Assembly: GCF_000219215.1 (NCBI RefSeq)
Contig: NC_015727.1
Span: forward strand, 1,435,176 to 1,499,175
Length of the DNA: 64,000 bases
Source of the DNA: Cupriavidus necator N-1
Lineage (GTDB): Bacteria; Pseudomonadota; Gammaproteobacteria; Burkholderiales; Burkholderiaceae
Reading direction: 5' to 3'
Shown: piece by piece, positions 62,810 to 64,000 of the stretch
Numbering within the stretch: the first letter of the stretch is position 1
Layout: every line of letters begins with the position of its first letter
Translations under genes and position numbers: made by a program
Notes under the pieces: generated by a model
The model's input: only the letters and a program-made list of their open reading frames with translations
Database searches by the model: none
Told to the model about the DNA's origin: nothing

Positions 62810-63102
62810 ACCTCACCTTCAGGTTGATCCGTCGGGCTGTCGGGTCAGCGTGGGTCAATGCGCACAATGAATCTCACCTGATGCACAACCAACCTCACCG
62901 ATCTCCGTCACGCGAATCGTTCAAGCCTAGGACCAGTCTGGGCAAAGCGGACTTGTCCACAGGTGACGCACAATACATCTCACCTTCGGGGTGTTTGCAC
63001 AATGAGCCTCACCTTGTCGGGGAATAGACCTCACCGTCATCACACAGTAAACCGCACCTTCGCAACACACGGAACCTCACCTTTGACACAGCTAACCTCA
63101 CC
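62810..63102 (-). repeat. Iteron cluster 1 (rep-proximal), all in one orientation
   Basis: Consensus CACAATNAACCTCACC. Full or near-full copies start at 62863 (CACAATGAATCTCACC), 62884, 62969, 62998, 63066 and 63087; shorter ACCTCACC cores are at 62810 and 63028 and a degenerate one near 63051. An inverted core GGTGAGGT is at 62786. Copies 62863/62884 and 63066/63087 are spaced 21 bases, two helical turns. Proximity to the rep start suggests autoregulation as well as origin function. Confidence 0.85.
62953..62961 (+). promoter_or_regulatory. DnaA-box-like TTGTCCACA
   Basis: One mismatch from the DnaA consensus TTATCCACA, lying between iterons 62884 and 62969. A single box, so moderate support. 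Confidence 0.4.
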
Positions 63103-63389
63103 TTTGAGAGGTTAAGTCCTTGATCAACAAGGATTTCGCAATTCTCTGTTTGTAAGTTGGGTGGTTTACTTCAAAAACATCCAACCAACATAACGCCGGC
63201 AGTCACGATGCGAACGGTGCGCGTCGGGACCCTTCGAGTTCTGCACACGTGCGTACCCATTTCTGCGTCCTGATTGATGTGATTTAACCGGGATTGCGCC
63301 GAAGCAATAGGATCGACGGACCTGTCCGACGCTACGAAGCTGGCAAGAGGATCGCTGGAAGTCCTGTAAGGACCCGCGCTCAGCCTCAT

Positions 63390-63892
63390 GGTGAGGTTCT
63401 TTGTGCATGAGATGAAGGTGAGGTTTTTTGTGCTGGCGATTGCCGAGGTTAAACCTTGCACAATGAACCTCACCGTCCGATGAAAGGGTCTGGCCACTCA
63501 AAGGATGGTGAGGTTGATTGTGCATCGGCTGGCGCGTGTACCCCGCTCCCTGACTCCCAGCCCTGAAAAGGGCTGTCATTGCGACGAGATGATGCTCCAG
63601 CACTAGACCATGCTGCAAAGCAGCACAAATAACCTCACCATCACTGTTCTTGCCTGACGGACTTCCTTGTCTGGGCCGTGTAAAGGTGAGGTCAATTGTG
63701 CGGAAACGGCGAGCAGGTGCCCTCCCCCATACCAAGCCCTGGGCAAGACTTTGGCTGGACGGGAACGAAGGTGAGTTTCATTGTGCCGGATTTCGGCGAG
63801 TTCACTTCTCCGGTTTTGCCGAACGGCACAAATGACCTCACCTTGCCGGCGCCCGAAAGGCGATGTAGCCATTGAAGGTGAGGTCATTTGTG
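63390..63892. repeat. Iteron cluster 2 (distal), both orientations
   Basis: The same 16-base unit as GGTGAGGTTNATTGTG on the plus strand at 63390, 63417, 63507, 63685, 63770 and 63877, and as CACAATGAACCTCACC on the minus strand at 63459, 63624 and 63827. Unlike cluster 1 the copies alternate in orientation and are spaced 27-117 bases apart, so they form inverted pairs (for example 63827 with 63877). Such inverted sets are often used for handcuffing/copy control or repressor binding, while direct sets drive opening. Confidence 0.85.
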
Positions 63893-63974
63893 TCACGCTT
63901 TGGGTCCGCCAATAAGTCGAGGGATCTCCCAGCGCTTATCGGGTACCTCATGTGAACCCCAAGACGTCCAAAAC

Positions 63975-63991
63975 TGCCTAAAGCTTAGGCA
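63975..63991. other. Palindrome TGCCTAA-AGC-TTAGGCA at the window end
   Basis: A 7-base-pair inverted repeat with 3-base centre, 83 bases past the last iteron. Could be an operator or hairpin for a gene beyond the window; nothing more can be said. Confidence 0.35.
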
Positions 63992-64000
63992 AAATCGTTG

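Larger units (their letters stand above)
62738..64000. promoter_or_regulatory. Plasmid origin region upstream of rep
   Basis: 1.26 kb with no convincing gene. It contains the iteron clusters, a DnaA-box-like TTGTCCACA (62953-62961) and an iteron-free spacer (about 63103-63389) that is locally AT-richer (63130-63190) and could be the melting region. The window ends beyond the last iteron with a small palindrome. This is the typical layout of an iteron-controlled theta origin with rep autoregulated by the rep-proximal iterons. Confidence 0.75.

Noticed and set aside
62810..63892. Possible CRISPR or phage-like repeat array
   Set aside because: Repeats are 16 bases, in both orientations and irregularly spaced next to a rep gene; iterons fit.

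Overview
The window is high-GC beta-proteobacterial DNA of the Cupriavidus/Ralstonia type, and it looks like part of a plasmid or megaplasmid. The evidence is a Rep_3-type initiator gene (61340-62737) next to a large iteron field (62810-63892), remnants of a Tn4371-family integrative conjugative element (ICE), several insertion sequences, heavy-metal and multidrug RND efflux operons, and catabolic gene clusters with a Bug-type solute receptor, a gene family greatly expanded in these genera. Species is not determinable by eye.

Layout. (1) 1-15.4 kb: a decayed Tn4371-like ICE module, mostly on the minus strand: traF-like peptidase, DUF2840, small ParB-like protein, ParA, three iterons, RepA (RPA family), AlpA-like HTH protein, DUF2285, XRE regulators, DUF2958, DUF736 and DUF932. 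It is broken by an IS4-family element and an IS110/IS1111-type element. The DUF2285 gene has an in-frame stop, and the DUF932 gene has a stop plus a frameshift. An amino-acid permease and a hipBA toxin-antitoxin pair sit inside it. (2) 16-20.6 kb: a FAD monooxygenase with an AraC regulator, then a second IS110 copy that truncates a hypothetical gene. (3) 21-30 kb: metal resistance: a histidine-rich EamA transporter divergent from czcI-like/czcCBA, then small periplasmic genes and remnants. (4) 30-42 kb: MgtC, a TolC/RND/MFP efflux operon, two TetR regulators with matching paired-palindrome operators, and a pqiAABC lipid-transport operon. (5) 42-60 kb: two converging catabolic units. The plus-strand unit has two paralogous GntR/UTRA regulators, cupins, an SMP-30-like protein, CoA transferase, enoyl-CoA hydratase, AtuA and a Bug receptor. 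The minus-strand unit has an extradiol (VOC) dioxygenase, FAH hydrolase, quinone oxidoreductase, acyl-CoA ligase, MhpA-type hydroxylase and an outer-membrane protein. Together they look like uptake, ring hydroxylation, meta-cleavage and CoA-dependent side-chain breakdown of an unidentified aromatic compound. (6) 60.3-60.6 kb: the 5' half of a tRNA-Leu followed by what I read as a group I intron. (7) 61.3-64 kb: plasmid rep gene and origin.

The most striking signals are the intron-like RNA behind a half tRNA, five hipBA operators at exact 26-bp spacing, the IS110 copy that has lost its ribosome-binding site, the doubled TetR operators, and the two-sided catabolic cluster. All functions come from reading the sequence and from memory of protein families; no search was run.
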